From: Candidatus Methanophagales archaeon
GTDB taxonomy: Archaea; Halobacteriota; Syntropharchaeia; Alkanophagales; Methanospirareceae
DNA: 64,000 nucleotides
Assembly (NCBI GenBank): GCA_030602585.1
Contig: JAUVZJ010000006.1
Coordinates: 1-64,000 of the forward strand
Reading direction: 5' to 3'
Shown: positions 35,545 through 44,294 of the stretch, piece by piece
How positions within the stretch are numbered: the stretch's first letter is position 1
Layout of the letters: each line of letters begins with the position of its first letter
Position numbers and translations under genes: made by a program
Notes under the pieces: generated by a model
What the model saw: the letters and a program-made list of their open reading frames with translations, nothing else
Database searches by the model: none
What the model was told of the DNA's origin: nothing

Positions 35545-36405
35545 ATGAACGGAAAGAAAGTTTGTGTTCTGGGAATAGGTGTAATGGGAAGTGGAATAGC
35601 GCAGGTATGTGCTCAAACGGGTTACGACGTATCAGTTGTGAGCAGGAGTGAAGAATCACTGGAAAAGGGAGTTGGAAAAATAAAAAAAGACCTTTCGAGA
35701 CTTGCGAAAAAAGGGCATATAAAACAGGAGGAGACGGAGCGGATTGTGGATGTGATAAGCGCAAATGCGACAACGAGCATGGAAGAGGGTGCAAAGGGTG
35801 CGGATTTTGTAATTGAAGCGGTGTATGAGGACATGGAACTGAAGCAGGAGATATTCAGAGACTTGGATAGGATATGTCCAGAGCATACTATTCTCGGGAG
35901 TAATACCTCTACATTTCCTATTACCGCTTTAGCTTCAGTAACAAAAAGACCGGATAAGGTAATTGGAATCCATTTCATGAATCCCGTGCCTTTAATGAAG
36001 GGAGTGGAGATAATAAAATCGCTATTAACTTCTGAGGATACGCTAAGTAAAACGCTGGCATTCGTACATTCGCTGGGTAAGGAGACGGTTATTGTTAAGG
36101 ATTCGCCAGGGTTCGTTACGACCCGAATGATGTGTCTTATTTTGAATGAGGCGGTAAAGATGCGAGAAAACGAGCTCGCTACCGTAGAGGATATAGATAA
36201 AATATTAAAGCTTTCTTTTAACTGGCCTATGGGTCCTTTTCAGCTTTTAGACTTGATAGGGATAGACATTGTGGTAGCAGTGCTCAATACCATTTACAAT
36301 GAGACCGGTTTGGATAGATTTAAACCCGCGGTTCTTATGGTGCAGATGGTAAGAGCAGGATGGACCGGGATGAAAGCAGGGAAGGGGTTCTATGAGTATA
36401 GGTAG
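35545..36405 (+). CDS. hbd: 3-hydroxyacyl-CoA (3-hydroxybutyryl-CoA) dehydrogenase
   Basis: A 286-aa enzyme that oxidises L-3-hydroxyacyl-CoA with NAD. The Rossmann motif is GIGVMGSGIAQ near residue 9. The catalytic pattern is IGIHFMNPVPLMKGVEII (His near 140) with the conserved Glu and later Asn. The C-terminal helical domain reads FNWPMGPFQLLDLIG, typical of the family. It lies 32 bases after the DUF35 gene and acts with the thiolase before it. Confidence 0.92.
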   Translation: MNGKKVCVLGIGVMGSGIAQVCAQTGYDVSVVSRSEESLEKGVGKIKKDLSRLAKKGHIKQEETERIVDVISANATTSMEEGAKGADFVIEAVYEDMELKQEIFRDLDRICPEHTILGSNTSTFPITALASVTKRPDKVIGIHFMNPVPLMKGVEIIKSLLTSEDTLSKTLAFVHSLGKETVIVKDSPGFVTTRMMCLILNEAVKMRENELATVEDIDKILKLSFNWPMGPFQLLDLIGIDIVVAVLNTIYNETGLDRFKPAVLMVQMVRAGWTGMKAGKGFYEYR

Positions 36406-36504
36406 GTGTTAGGTAAAAGATGTGTTATAGCTGATGAAAGGGGCTACTTTTATAAGCGGAGAAGACAAAATATCTTAAATAATAAAAAGGTGGAACAAAC
36501 AATT

Positions 36505-36684
36505 ATGGCTCTGGAAGAAGAGATAAGAATTTTGAGGCAGGATGTGGAATATATCAAAGGAGCTTTAGCAGAGCTTGTGGAGGATTCTGTGCTAACGAGC
36601 GAGGAAGAGGGGCTGATAAGGAAAGCGACGGAAGCTGTGCGCCGGGGCGACCTATCGTGCTTCATAAAGGCGGAAGAGATATGA
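36505..36684 (+). CDS. RelB-like antitoxin
   Basis: A 59-aa helical acidic protein from ATG 36505 (MALEEEIRILRQDVEY), with TSEEEGLIRKATEAVRRGDL at the end, like antitoxins of RelE family pairs. Its stop overlaps the toxin start by four bases (ATGA). A longer frame begins at 36406 but has no ribosome site. The pair sits within the CoA-thioester gene group, between hbd and the hydratase. Confidence 0.7.
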   Translation: MALEEEIRILRQDVEYIKGALAELVEDSVLTSEEEGLIRKATEAVRRGDLSCFIKAEEI

Positions 36685-36935
36685 GCTACGAGGTCAGGGT
36701 CCACGAAAGTGTGAAAAATCTTCTCAAAAGGATTCCAAAGGAGGATAGGAATAGACTCAAAAGTCTTATTTTATCGCTTGAAAAACCTTATGACGTGCCA
36801 CATGTGAAAATAAAAGGAAAAGAAGGTGTTTACAGGGCACGGCTTGGAAAATACCGAATCCTTTACTCGATATTCGAGGAAGAAAGGCTCGTTCTCGTCC
36901 TAAAAGTGGATAAAAGAGAGCGAGTTTATAGATGA
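36681..36935 (+). CDS. RelE/ParE-family toxin
   Basis: An 84-aa protein from ATG 36681, overlapping the antitoxin stop. It has the RelE layout: helix ESVKNLLKRIPKEDRNRL, then VKIKGKEGVYRARLGKYRILYSIF and VLVLKVDKRERVYR. Arg and Lys of the RxxxGxYRI strand are the usual mRNA-cleaving residues. It probably cleaves mRNA on the ribosome when the antitoxin is lost. Full length. Confidence 0.85.
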   Translation: MSYEVRVHESVKNLLKRIPKEDRNRLKSLILSLEKPYDVPHVKIKGKEGVYRARLGKYRILYSIFEEERLVLVLKVDKRERVYR

Positions 36936-36990
36936 GTGTAGTGTGTCTCAAAAATGAATTAGTGGAAGAAACGTAGATACCTACCATCAG

Positions 36991-37020
36991 GTTCTTTTGG
37001 TAAAGCTTTTCTTTTAAGAA
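36991..37020. repeat. Dispersed repeat, inverted copy
   Basis: GTTCTTTTGGTAAAGCTTTTC with the following TTTTAAGAA is the reverse complement of the AAAGCTTTACCAAAG repeat at 19715. It lies directly before the hydratase gene. Confidence 0.6.
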
Positions 37021-37036
37021 GTGGTTTGCGATATTA

Positions 37037-37831
37037 ATGACTGACGAAAAGAAATACGAAAATGTATTGTATAAGAAGAAGGAAAAAGTTGCGACAATAA
37101 CATTTGACAGGCCGAAAGCGTTGAATGCATTGAATACAGCTCTATTGACGGATTTACGAGATGCATTAGAGGATGCAGAAGCCGATGTCGAGGTGCGTGC
37201 AGTTGTAATAACAGGAGCGGGCGATAAGGCGTTCTGTGCCGGTGCCGATATTGTAGAGTTGCTTGAGAAGAGTTCCGTAGAAGCAAGCGAGTGGTCGAGG
37301 TGGATTCATGGGATAACAACGAACATGGAAAAGATGCGGAAGCCGATAATAGCAAAGATAAACGGGTTCTGTTTGGGTGGTGGGTTGGAGCTTGCGATGG
37401 CATGTGATTGCAGGATTGCATCAGAAAAAGCGATATTTGGTCAGCCGGAGATAAACCTGGCGATTATTCCGGGTGGCGGCGGCACACAAAGACTAACGAG
37501 GTTGGTAGGGCGGACGAAAGCGATGGAAATGCTGATGTCCGGCGAGCACATAGACGCCGAAGAAGCTTTTCGGTTAACACTCGTGAATAAAGTCGTCCCC
37601 GCAGATGAACTCGACAGTGCGGTTGATGAACTTGTCAAAAAACTGCTTTCTAAAAGTGCTGTTACGCTCGGAATAATAAAGGATGCGGTGAACAGGGGTA
37701 TAGAAATGGACCTGGAGCAGGCATTGCAGTACGAAGCGGAATGCTTCGGGTCGGCACTTGCGACTGAGGATGCGAGGGGAGGGTTAAAGGCTTTTTTGGA
37801 GAGGCGGAAGGCGGGGTTTAAAGGGAAGTGA
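37037..37831 (+). CDS. Enoyl-CoA hydratase (crotonase family)
   Basis: A 264-aa crotonase-fold enzyme that hydrates enoyl-CoA. The oxyanion-hole stretch FCAGADIVELLEK and the segment GFCLGGGLELAMACDCRIASE with GQPEINLAIIPGGGG are intact; Glu of GGGLELA and Glu of GQPEIN are in place for hydratase activity. It should work with hbd and thiolase in beta-oxidation or its reverse. It lies on the same strand after the RelBE pair. Confidence 0.9.
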   Translation: MTDEKKYENVLYKKKEKVATITFDRPKALNALNTALLTDLRDALEDAEADVEVRAVVITGAGDKAFCAGADIVELLEKSSVEASEWSRWIHGITTNMEKMRKPIIAKINGFCLGGGLELAMACDCRIASEKAIFGQPEINLAIIPGGGGTQRLTRLVGRTKAMEMLMSGEHIDAEEAFRLTLVNKVVPADELDSAVDELVKKLLSKSAVTLGIIKDAVNRGIEMDLEQALQYEAECFGSALATEDARGGLKAFLERRKAGFKGK

Positions 37832-37898
37832 GGGAACAGGCATCAAAAATTTGGGGTGATTTAAAGCGTCACGAAACGGATTGCAGATGACGTTTTTG

Positions 37899-37953
37899 GT
37901 GTTTGCGAAGTATCGTCGGCATTTGGGCTGAGTGTTAGCGTAGCTGCAAACAC
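37899..37953. repeat. GTGTTTGC/GCAAACAC inverted repeat
   Basis: GTGTTTGC and GCAAACAC enclose AAGTATCGTCGG and GAGTGTTAGCGTAGC. A similar arrangement with GTGTTT...GCAAACACTG lies at 23097-23145. Both are non-coding and could be decayed copies of one small element. Confidence 0.4.
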
Positions 37954-37970
37954 ATTATTACACGAGGGCG

Positions 37971-39692
37971 TTAGCATCGTTTCGATTTATCAGGAAAGCA
38001 CTCAGATAATCCCTCTTTACTTATTATTTTCTTCAATATCCCATCGGAATCTAATTCAATACGATCTATTTTAAAATCAAACGGATTAGAATCATTTGGT
38101 TTGTATTCAAATTTGAATGTTCTATCATCATCCTCAATGTCCTTTATTGTTATAATTATGTTAGTCCCAACTTTTTTAATAATTTGGTAATACTTTCGAG
38201 CTATTGTTTCAAAGTGTTTATAGGGCTTAACATATTCTGGAGGCTTAACATATTCTGGAGTCGCATTACCATATTCAAATTCTATTTCTACCTTTTTCAT
38301 ATTAAAATCCTTAACAAAGGGCGTACAAAACCCAGGTATTTTTGTATAGCCCTCGCCCATCGTAAATCGCGACCATTCACATAAATCATCTAATAAATTG
38401 AACCACAGATATAATATTTTTTCGTCACGTATTCCTGGTCTAATATTTTCAGTAGAGTGGTAGATAATTGTCTTAAGGATTTCTTGGCAAATTAAAAATT
38501 TCTCGTCAATCCCCTTACCCTCATAGCTCTTTAAGGCATCAAGGTGGATATCATAATCCTCTTTGAACATTTCAAGGTGTTCGATTAATTTCATACAACT
38601 AAATAGACCATGATTATATTCCAATAATGCAGTTGATATAAGAGGTCGCAAATGTTGCGTTTGATGGATACTCTTGATTTTTATACAATCTATAATTTTT
38701 CCATCGTACACACGTAGCTTTTTGGCCTTATCCTCTCTTGAATTATCTTCTGTATTAGCCTCTATTGTATATCCCTTCTCGCCATCCACGATTCCCCATT
38801 CTTTTTCATTCTTTTCTTTTTCTAAAAGGTATGCTTCACGGGATAACTCTTTATTCTTCTCCTTGAATTCCTTTCTCACCTTATCATCAATTGAACCATC
38901 GTCCAGGTGTTTCTTACAGCTTGGCGGTAACTCAAACAAATAATCTACACTTTTAACTCTTTGTTTTCTACTATATGGATCTGAAGAATTAGTTTCTGGT
39001 TTAGTTTCTGGTTTTATTGCCAAGCTTAGGATGTCAATTAAATAATCAAAAATCCCATGATATGACAAAGGGAAATCCACTGCGGGTTCAATGAGTTTAA
39101 TATTTTTGTAATGTGAAAACATTTCCCTATATTTCTCATTAGTTGAGTGAATGACCTCAATTGGATAACCCAAATCATGTGTCATTGCAATAATGCAGAA
39201 TATTGCACTTTTATCATCATTATTCTTACCCTTAGCAGTAGTATACATACGTAACTTCGAATATTTCAATTTCTCTCTAAATAGCATTTCACCCATTAAG
39301 TATAAGTTAATGCAGTGATTAATATGGTCCCTATAACGTACAGAACCGTATAATACCTCTTCAAATTCTCGGAACGTCTTTTGATAATTATACAATTCTT
39401 CGACACCAACAATTTCGTTTCTGAACCCAATGTATTCCAATGAGGAATTTAATAATTCTTTCCAGATTTCTAACGATATTTTTTGTAACTCATTAATTAA
39501 ACAATGAGCTTCTTTGAGCGTTAATTCTTTGCTCTCCAATTCTTTTTGACTTTCTAAAAACTTCTTGATATATTCCTTTAGTTCTGTATTTTTAATATGC
39601 TTAATATTATTAATTGCCGCCCTAAAAGAGAAAAAATAGTCATACAATTCTTTGGAATTTATTTCACTCCACTTATCCCTTTCGTCGGGCAT
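37971..39692 (-). CDS. HD-domain protein of unknown function
   Basis: A 573-aa protein. RDHINHC (His123, His126) and MTHDLGYP (His172-Asp173) match the spacing of HD phosphohydrolase motifs. A second His-bearing helix is IHQTQHLRPLISTALLEYNHG. The C-terminus contains a duplicated PEYVKP (encoded by a perfect 17-base repeat) and a beta-rich region (FKFEYKPND). HD enzymes cleave nucleotides or cyclic dinucleotides. It stands alone, AT-rich, with no relation to the CoA genes, so it was probably acquired. Confidence 0.6.
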   Translation of the reverse strand: MPDERDKWSEINSKELYDYFFSFRAAINNIKHIKNTELKEYIKKFLESQKELESKELTLKEAHCLINELQKISLEIWKELLNSSLEYIGFRNEIVGVEELYNYQKTFREFEEVLYGSVRYRDHINHCINLYLMGEMLFREKLKYSKLRMYTTAKGKNNDDKSAIFCIIAMTHDLGYPIEVIHSTNEKYREMFSHYKNIKLIEPAVDFPLSYHGIFDYLIDILSLAIKPETKPETNSSDPYSRKQRVKSVDYLFELPPSCKKHLDDGSIDDKVRKEFKEKNKELSREAYLLEKEKNEKEWGIVDGEKGYTIEANTEDNSREDKAKKLRVYDGKIIDCIKIKSIHQTQHLRPLISTALLEYNHGLFSCMKLIEHLEMFKEDYDIHLDALKSYEGKGIDEKFLICQEILKTIIYHSTENIRPGIRDEKILYLWFNLLDDLCEWSRFTMGEGYTKIPGFCTPFVKDFNMKKVEIEFEYGNATPEYVKPPEYVKPYKHFETIARKYYQIIKKVGTNIIITIKDIEDDDRTFKFEYKPNDSNPFDFKIDRIELDSDGILKKIISKEGLSECFPDKSKRC

Positions 39693-39806
39693 TTTTACCA
39701 GCCACCTTTTATTGCCGCCTACTAAAAATGAATGCGAAAATTTTTCTTCCCCTCCCTTATAGAATAACGTCTTTTTATTTATACCTTCCTCTCATTATTC
39801 CTTATT

Positions 39807-39929
39807 ATGAACCTCATCTCGATATATGGCCTCTCGCATGCGGAGATAGAAGCGATAATAGAAACGGCAAAGTGCTTCCCTCTTACTTTGATGCCTCGCG
39901 AGAGAAGGATTAAAATCTTTCCTTTCTAA
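39807..39929 (+). CDS. Possible 40-residue leader peptide before mre11
   Basis: A 40-aa frame (MNLISIYGLSHAEIEAIIE...) ends 10 bases before mre11. TTTTATTTATA lies about 35 bases before its ATG, so a transcript would start near it. Coding is unproven, but the sequence is protein-like. Confidence 0.3.
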   Translation: MNLISIYGLSHAEIEAIIETAKCFPLTLMPRERRIKIFPF

Positions 39930-39939
39930 GAATACGTCC

Positions 39940-41085
39940 ATGAAAAAAATATACCACATTGCGGACACGCACATAGGATATTCGGCATATAGAAGAATAG
40001 ACGAAGCGACAGGGCTGAATCACCGTGAAGTGGACACCTACGAAGCGTTCAAGCAATTTGTGGATTATGCGCTGAAGGAAAGACCGGATGTGATATTACA
40101 TGCAGGCGACCTGTTCGACTCCGTTCGACCAACGAACCGTGCTATTTCTTTCACGCTTAGCCAGATATTAAGATTAAGCGATGCAGGAATACCATTTGTA
40201 GCGATTTCCGGCAATCACGAAACGCCTCGTTTGAAGGAGACAGGCAGTGTATTCAGCCTGTTTGAGCATATTCCTGATGTGCACTTAGTTTATGAAAATA
40301 AATACGAACTCGTTGAAATTGACGATATAAGCATCCATGCGATTCCTCATTGCGATGATATTAAAGGCGAGAAGAATAAAATGATGTCGAATAACAGCGA
40401 TACGAGTTTTAATATCGCACTTATCCATGCAAGCGTTCTCGGTGCAGGACAACCGATTTTCAGGATGGGCGAATTCAACGAGCAAATTGTTGATATTAAC
40501 GATTTGACAAATTTTGACTACCTCGCACTGGGGCATTTTCATAAGTGCACGAAAGTAATGGAAGATGCTTATTACGCAGGCTCAACAGAAAGGTTCAGCT
40601 TTAATGAAGTAAACGACGATAAAGTGTTCTTAGAAGTCAGATTGAGAGAAGATGGCGAAAAAGAAGTTATATTCCACGAGTTAAGAACAAGAGAAATGAT
40701 GGATTTGGAGCCGATTGTTTGTAACAGTCTCGATGAGCACGAGATAAGAAGCACTATAAAACATCGCATCATGGAATGCAATCCGGAAAATAAAGTGGTG
40801 AGGTTAAAAGTGCAGGATATACCACTGCACGTATATCATTCGCTGGATTTTGACGAGCTAAAGCGACTGACGAAGTCCGCAGTTCATTTTGAGATAAAAT
40901 ACGAATTCCAGAGTGATAATGAATTGCTTTCTGCCGAACATCCTGCCTTTCGTTCTTTACATAGCGAGTTCGAGCAGTTTATCCGCAAATATACGATTGG
41001 CGCGCATATAAATAAGACAAGGCTAAAGGAGTTGGGGTTGAGGTATATGCAGGGATGGGAAAGAGAGGAGCAGGAGGAGGAATAA
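39940..41085 (+). CDS. mre11: DNA double-strand-break repair nuclease Mre11
   Basis: A 381-aa calcineurin-like metallophosphoesterase. Mn-binding motifs in order: IADTHIG (Asp8, His10), HAGDLFD, ISGNHE, IALIHAS and LGHFHKC. The capping domain follows (EVRLREDGEKEVIFHELR). With Rad50 it processes broken ends, giving 3' single strands. In many archaea rad50 follows mre11, but here a tRNA comes next and no rad50 is in the window. Confidence 0.93.
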   Translation: MKKIYHIADTHIGYSAYRRIDEATGLNHREVDTYEAFKQFVDYALKERPDVILHAGDLFDSVRPTNRAISFTLSQILRLSDAGIPFVAISGNHETPRLKETGSVFSLFEHIPDVHLVYENKYELVEIDDISIHAIPHCDDIKGEKNKMMSNNSDTSFNIALIHASVLGAGQPIFRMGEFNEQIVDINDLTNFDYLALGHFHKCTKVMEDAYYAGSTERFSFNEVNDDKVFLEVRLREDGEKEVIFHELRTREMMDLEPIVCNSLDEHEIRSTIKHRIMECNPENKVVRLKVQDIPLHVYHSLDFDELKRLTKSAVHFEIKYEFQSDNELLSAEHPAFRSLHSEFEQFIRKYTIGAHINKTRLKELGLRYMQGWEREEQEEE

Positions 41086-41216
41086 GTAGCTCCTCAAAAA
41101 AATATTTGGAATTTGGTTGGTGCCTGGAGCTTGTGATTTATTAAGATAATAGTGCTTCGTTGTGATGGAGAAAAAGTTTTTTAATGATGAAAGAGAAATG
41201 ATAATGCAAAGAAGAA

Positions 41217-41289
41217 AGTCCCGTGGTGTAGCGGTCAAGCATACCGGCCTTTGGAGCCTGTGACAGGGGTTCGAATCCTCTCGGGACTA
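41217..41289 (+). tRNA. trnQ: tRNA-Gln (anticodon TTG)
   Basis: A 73-base cloverleaf: acceptor AGTCCCG/CGGGACT, D arm GTGTAGCGG.., anticodon loop CTTTGGA with TTG, T arm AGGGG-TTCGAAT-CCTCT and discriminator A. The anticodon stem has one C-T mismatch at the second pair (CCGGC/GCCTG). No intron. CCA is not encoded. A CTAAAAACTTTTTTAC repeat follows directly. Confidence 0.9.
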
Positions 41290-41375
41290 CTAAAAACTTT
41301 TTTACTCCGCAAAAACCTTTAGTAAAAAAACCCGTAAAAATCAATAAATAGCTTTTGATTAGGGTATATTATATC

Positions 41376-41471
41376 ATGAAAGCGGTAATTTTAGCGGCAG
41401 GCGAAGGTAAAAGGATGCGCCCACTTACTTATGAAAGACCAAAAGTAATGCTTCCAAGGTTTCATTCCTGA
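41376..41471 (+). pseudogene. Sugar-1-phosphate nucleotidyltransferase, N-terminal fragment
   Basis: The frame begins [20 protein letters not shown] then RPKVMLP, the signature of GlmU/RmlA-type nucleotidyltransferases, and stops four codons later (RFHS-stop). Only about 27 of roughly 240-400 residues remain. The sequence after 41458 belongs to the oppositely oriented GIY-YIG gene, so the fragment ends at a recombination junction. Confidence 0.85.
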
Positions 41472-41879
41472 TTCATAGAAACTATCGTAAACGCGTTCTT
41501 TTAGCCTGGTTAAGCTGTTAGAGAAGAACAAATGACTTTTACATGAACAATCGGTGCATCCGAAGTTTTCTATGAAATCTAACTCCTTTCTTAGGTGCAT
41601 GTTCGCAGCTATTTCGCATTCTTTCCGCTCCTCTGCTTCTGCGAACACTACTTCCTTTATTTCTACTGCAGGACACGCCATGAAATAATCTATATGCCAG
41701 TGCAATTTCTTGTTATTGCCGGGGTTACGCAAATGTCGTTCTACCCTTCGTTCTAATCCAGAAAGAGCAGAGCCGACATAAGCATAAAATCCCTTTTTGA
41801 ACGCTATGCATCCTATTTTACCTATTTCTGCTTCTATATCCTTCCTGTTCTCTATGATTAGCACGTAGGTTCCTTTCAA
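41391..41879 (-). CDS. GIY-YIG (DUF123) nuclease-like protein with aberrant C-terminus
   Basis: A 162-aa frame. Residues about 1-130 are a DUF123 GIY-YIG-like domain: [38 protein letters not shown] and a cluster of Cys/His near CTDCSCKSH. The last 20 or so residues ([18 protein letters not shown]) are encoded by the reverse strand of the nucleotidyltransferase fragment, so the native stop was lost at the junction near 41458. DUF123 proteins are archaeal relatives of structure-specific nucleases. Confidence 0.75.
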   Translation of the reverse strand: MKGTYVLIIENRKDIEAEIGKIGCIAFKKGFYAYVGSALSGLERRVERHLRNPGNNKKLHWHIDYFMACPAVEIKEVVFAEAEERKECEIAANMHLRKELDFIENFGCTDCSCKSHLFFSNSLTRLKERVYDSFYESGMKPWKHYFWSFISKWAHPFTFACR

Positions 41880-41988
41880 TTTGTTTTCTTCGCCATATTG
41901 AGGAAAATCTCACAGTCGGGGACTTATACCTATATCTATATAACATATATGATATAAACGAAAGTAAAGGAGGTGAGATAAGAAAAAA

Positions 41989-42765
41989 ATGGATTTTGGA
42001 TTGATAGTTGGAATAATATTTGTGGCATTGATTATATTGGCGTCTTCGATAAAGGTAGTGAAGGAATATGAGCGAGGCGTAATCTTCAGACTTGGACGTT
42101 TAGTAGGAGCAAGGGGACCCGGGCTGTTCTTAATCATACCCATCTTCGAGTCCATGGTAAAGATAGACTTAAGGGTGTTGGTGTTCGACGTCCCGCCACA
42201 GGAGGTTATAACCAGGGATAACGTCACCACGAGAGTAAATGCAGTCGTCTATTATCGTGTGCTTGACCCGGAGAAGGCGGTAACCGCAGTGGAGAGATAC
42301 GAGTATGCCACTTCTCAAATCGCTCTGACCACGATAAGAGGCGTGATAGGGCAGGCGGAACTGGATGATTTGCTCTCTGAAAGGGACAAACTAAATAAAC
42401 GATTGCAGGCCATAATTGACGAAGCAACAGACCCCTGGGGGATAAAAGTCTCAGCGGTGGAGATAAAAGACGTGGAGTTGCCAAAAGAGATGCAGCGCGC
42501 GATGGCTGCGCAGGCAGAAGCAGAGCGGAATAGAAGAGCGCGAATTATCACCGCAGATGCGGAGTTCCAGGCGTCGAAGAAGATTGCAGAAGCTGCGAAC
42601 GTCCTTCAAAAAGAAAAAGGCGGGATGTTCATTAGAACATTACAAACAATAAAAGAGGCAACGGAGGAGAAAGCTACTACTGTCGTCATCCCGTTCCCAA
42701 TAGAAATGCTCGAGGCTTTCGGACACCGATCCGAGACAAAGTCCAAATCTAAAAAAGAGGACTAA
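41989..42765 (+). CDS. Slipin (stomatin-like SPFH membrane protein)
   Basis: A 258-aa protein with an N-terminal hairpin-like membrane segment (residues 4-24), then the stomatin domain: EYERGVIFRLGRLVGARGPG, PPQEVITRDNVTTRVNAVVYYRV, and the C-terminal helix with RAMAAQAEAERNRRARII. Archaeal slipins usually pair with the NfeD membrane protease; no nfeD is next to it. Ribosome site AAAGGAGGTGAG. It is one of two SPFH proteins in the window. Confidence 0.9.
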   Translation: MDFGLIVGIIFVALIILASSIKVVKEYERGVIFRLGRLVGARGPGLFLIIPIFESMVKIDLRVLVFDVPPQEVITRDNVTTRVNAVVYYRVLDPEKAVTAVERYEYATSQIALTTIRGVIGQAELDDLLSERDKLNKRLQAIIDEATDPWGIKVSAVEIKDVELPKEMQRAMAAQAEAERNRRARIITADAEFQASKKIAEAANVLQKEKGGMFIRTLQTIKEATEEKATTVVIPFPIEMLEAFGHRSETKSKSKKED

Positions 42766-42770
42766 GCAAG

Positions 42771-42888
42771 AAATCCCAAGTAAATCCCAATTTCCAAATC
42801 CCAAAAAGAAACCACGAGATTTTACAAGATTAATGTGTTCTTGTGGTTAAAAAGAGTGCAAAATTGGTAGTATTGGGATTTGGGATTT
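42771..42888. repeat. Inverted repeat of AAATCCCAA words
   Basis: AAATCCCAAG/TAAATCCCAA at 42771-42790 and the reverse TTGGGATTTGGGATTT at 42873-42888 enclose a smaller ACCACGAG/CTTGTGGT pair. The right arm runs into the extended reading frame before moeA, and that repeat-coded stretch (TTG 42880) is not taken as protein. Similar word-type repeats are at 46321, 47923 and 51763. Confidence 0.65.
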
Positions 42889-42918
42889 TTTAGAGCTCCA
42901 CAATTGGAAATAGATGGT

Positions 42919-44250
42919 ATGGGGAAGCAATTCTTAGAAATAACCGAGAAAGAGAAAGTAGAAAAAATAATCGCCGACTTCAGCGTAAAACTTGCAACAC
43001 AGATAGCCGTTGAGGCGGAAAAAGTGAAAATAGGCGAAGCACTCGGTAGAATTGCTTCCGCAGATATTTTTTCCCTTCTCAGTATCCCACCCTTTGACCG
43101 GTCAACTATGGACGGCTACGCAGTTGTAGCCTCTGATACGTTCTACGCCGATGAAAATAATCCTTCAGCGTTGATTATAAAAGGATATATCCCCGCTGGT
43201 GAGTTCCCTTCGCAATACGTAGAAAAAGGCTATTGCATGGGCATATCTACCGGTGCACCACTTCCAAAAGGAGTAAACGCGGTTGTAAAAGTCGAAAATA
43301 CTTCCGAGTATCGGGACTCTGTGGAAGGCGAAAGGGAAGGGGGAAAGATAAAAAAGGTGAAGATATACAAACCTGTCGCTCCTGCCGAAAATATCATGCT
43401 TGCAGGTTCGGATATAAAGCGAGGAGAGCAGATAGTAAGGAATGGAACCACGCTAACACCGCGTGAGACGGGTGTTCTGGCTGCTTGCGGGATAAATGAA
43501 GTTTCTGTACGTAAAAAGCCGATAGTGGCAATTATATCCACAGGCAACGAAATAATAGCGCCTGGAGAAGACCTCAAGCCCGGAAAAATATACGATGTTA
43601 ATGCACAGGCACTCAGCGATTCTGTTAGAGAAAGCGGCTGCACGCCTTTATTCCTCGGTATAGCCAGCGATAATATCGAAGAAATGACAGGAAAGATAGA
43701 AGAGACGTTGAAAGAAGGTGCTGACGTTATAATCGCTTCTGGAGGGACCTCTGCTGGCGTTGGCGACCTGCTGCCCAAAGCGATAGAAGAGCATGGCGAG
43801 ATTATCGTGCACGGCGTGGACATAAAACCAGGAAAGCCGTTCATTTTCGGTATGCTACATGAAAAGCCTGTGTTCGGATTGCCTGGAAATCCAACTTCCG
43901 CATTGATTACATTCAACCTTTTCGTTGCTCCTTTGCTACGCACAATATCCGGTATCCATTTGCAAAATTATGAAGAGGGTGAAAGCAGAAAGACAAAGCG
44001 AAAAAAAGCAAAGGCAGGGCTTAGAATCTTCTCCGAGCGTGGACGAAATGAATACGTGCTTGTAAATCTTGTTCCTGTGAAAACGCCGGGAGAAGGAGAA
44101 GAACCTTTTCTTGCCTATCCTATTCTCTCCGGCTCCGGTGCAATCACGACACTATCAAAAGCGGATGGCTATATATTCATGGAGAAAGGGAAGGAGATAA
44201 TAGAAGAAGGAGAGATGGTGGAAGTGGAATTGTTGGCATCCAGGTTTTAA
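42919..44250 (+). CDS. moeA: Molybdopterin molybdenumtransferase MoeA
   Basis: About 443 aa from ATG 42919; the frame can start at 42880 but that part is repeat DNA. It inserts molybdate or tungstate into adenylated molybdopterin. Signatures: SIPPFDRSTMDGYAV, GMSTGAPLP-like GISTGAPLPKGVNAVVKVENT, PIVAIISTGNEI, DVNAQAL, ASGGTSAGVGD, and HGVDIKPGKPFIFG with GLPGNPTSA. Complete length. It stands before the tRNA-Tyr gene and suggests use of molybdo- or tungsto-enzymes, such as formate or aldehyde oxidoreductases. Confidence 0.94.
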   Translation: MGKQFLEITEKEKVEKIIADFSVKLATQIAVEAEKVKIGEALGRIASADIFSLLSIPPFDRSTMDGYAVVASDTFYADENNPSALIIKGYIPAGEFPSQYVEKGYCMGISTGAPLPKGVNAVVKVENTSEYRDSVEGEREGGKIKKVKIYKPVAPAENIMLAGSDIKRGEQIVRNGTTLTPRETGVLAACGINEVSVRKKPIVAIISTGNEIIAPGEDLKPGKIYDVNAQALSDSVRESGCTPLFLGIASDNIEEMTGKIEETLKEGADVIIASGGTSAGVGDLLPKAIEEHGEIIVHGVDIKPGKPFIFGMLHEKPVFGLPGNPTSALITFNLFVAPLLRTISGIHLQNYEEGESRKTKRKKAKAGLRIFSERGRNEYVLVNLVPVKTPGEGEEPFLAYPILSGSGAITTLSKADGYIFMEKGKEIIEEGEMVEVELLASRF

Positions 44251-44294
44251 CTTTAACTTTTATATTGTAATAACATATAGACATATCTTAGAAA

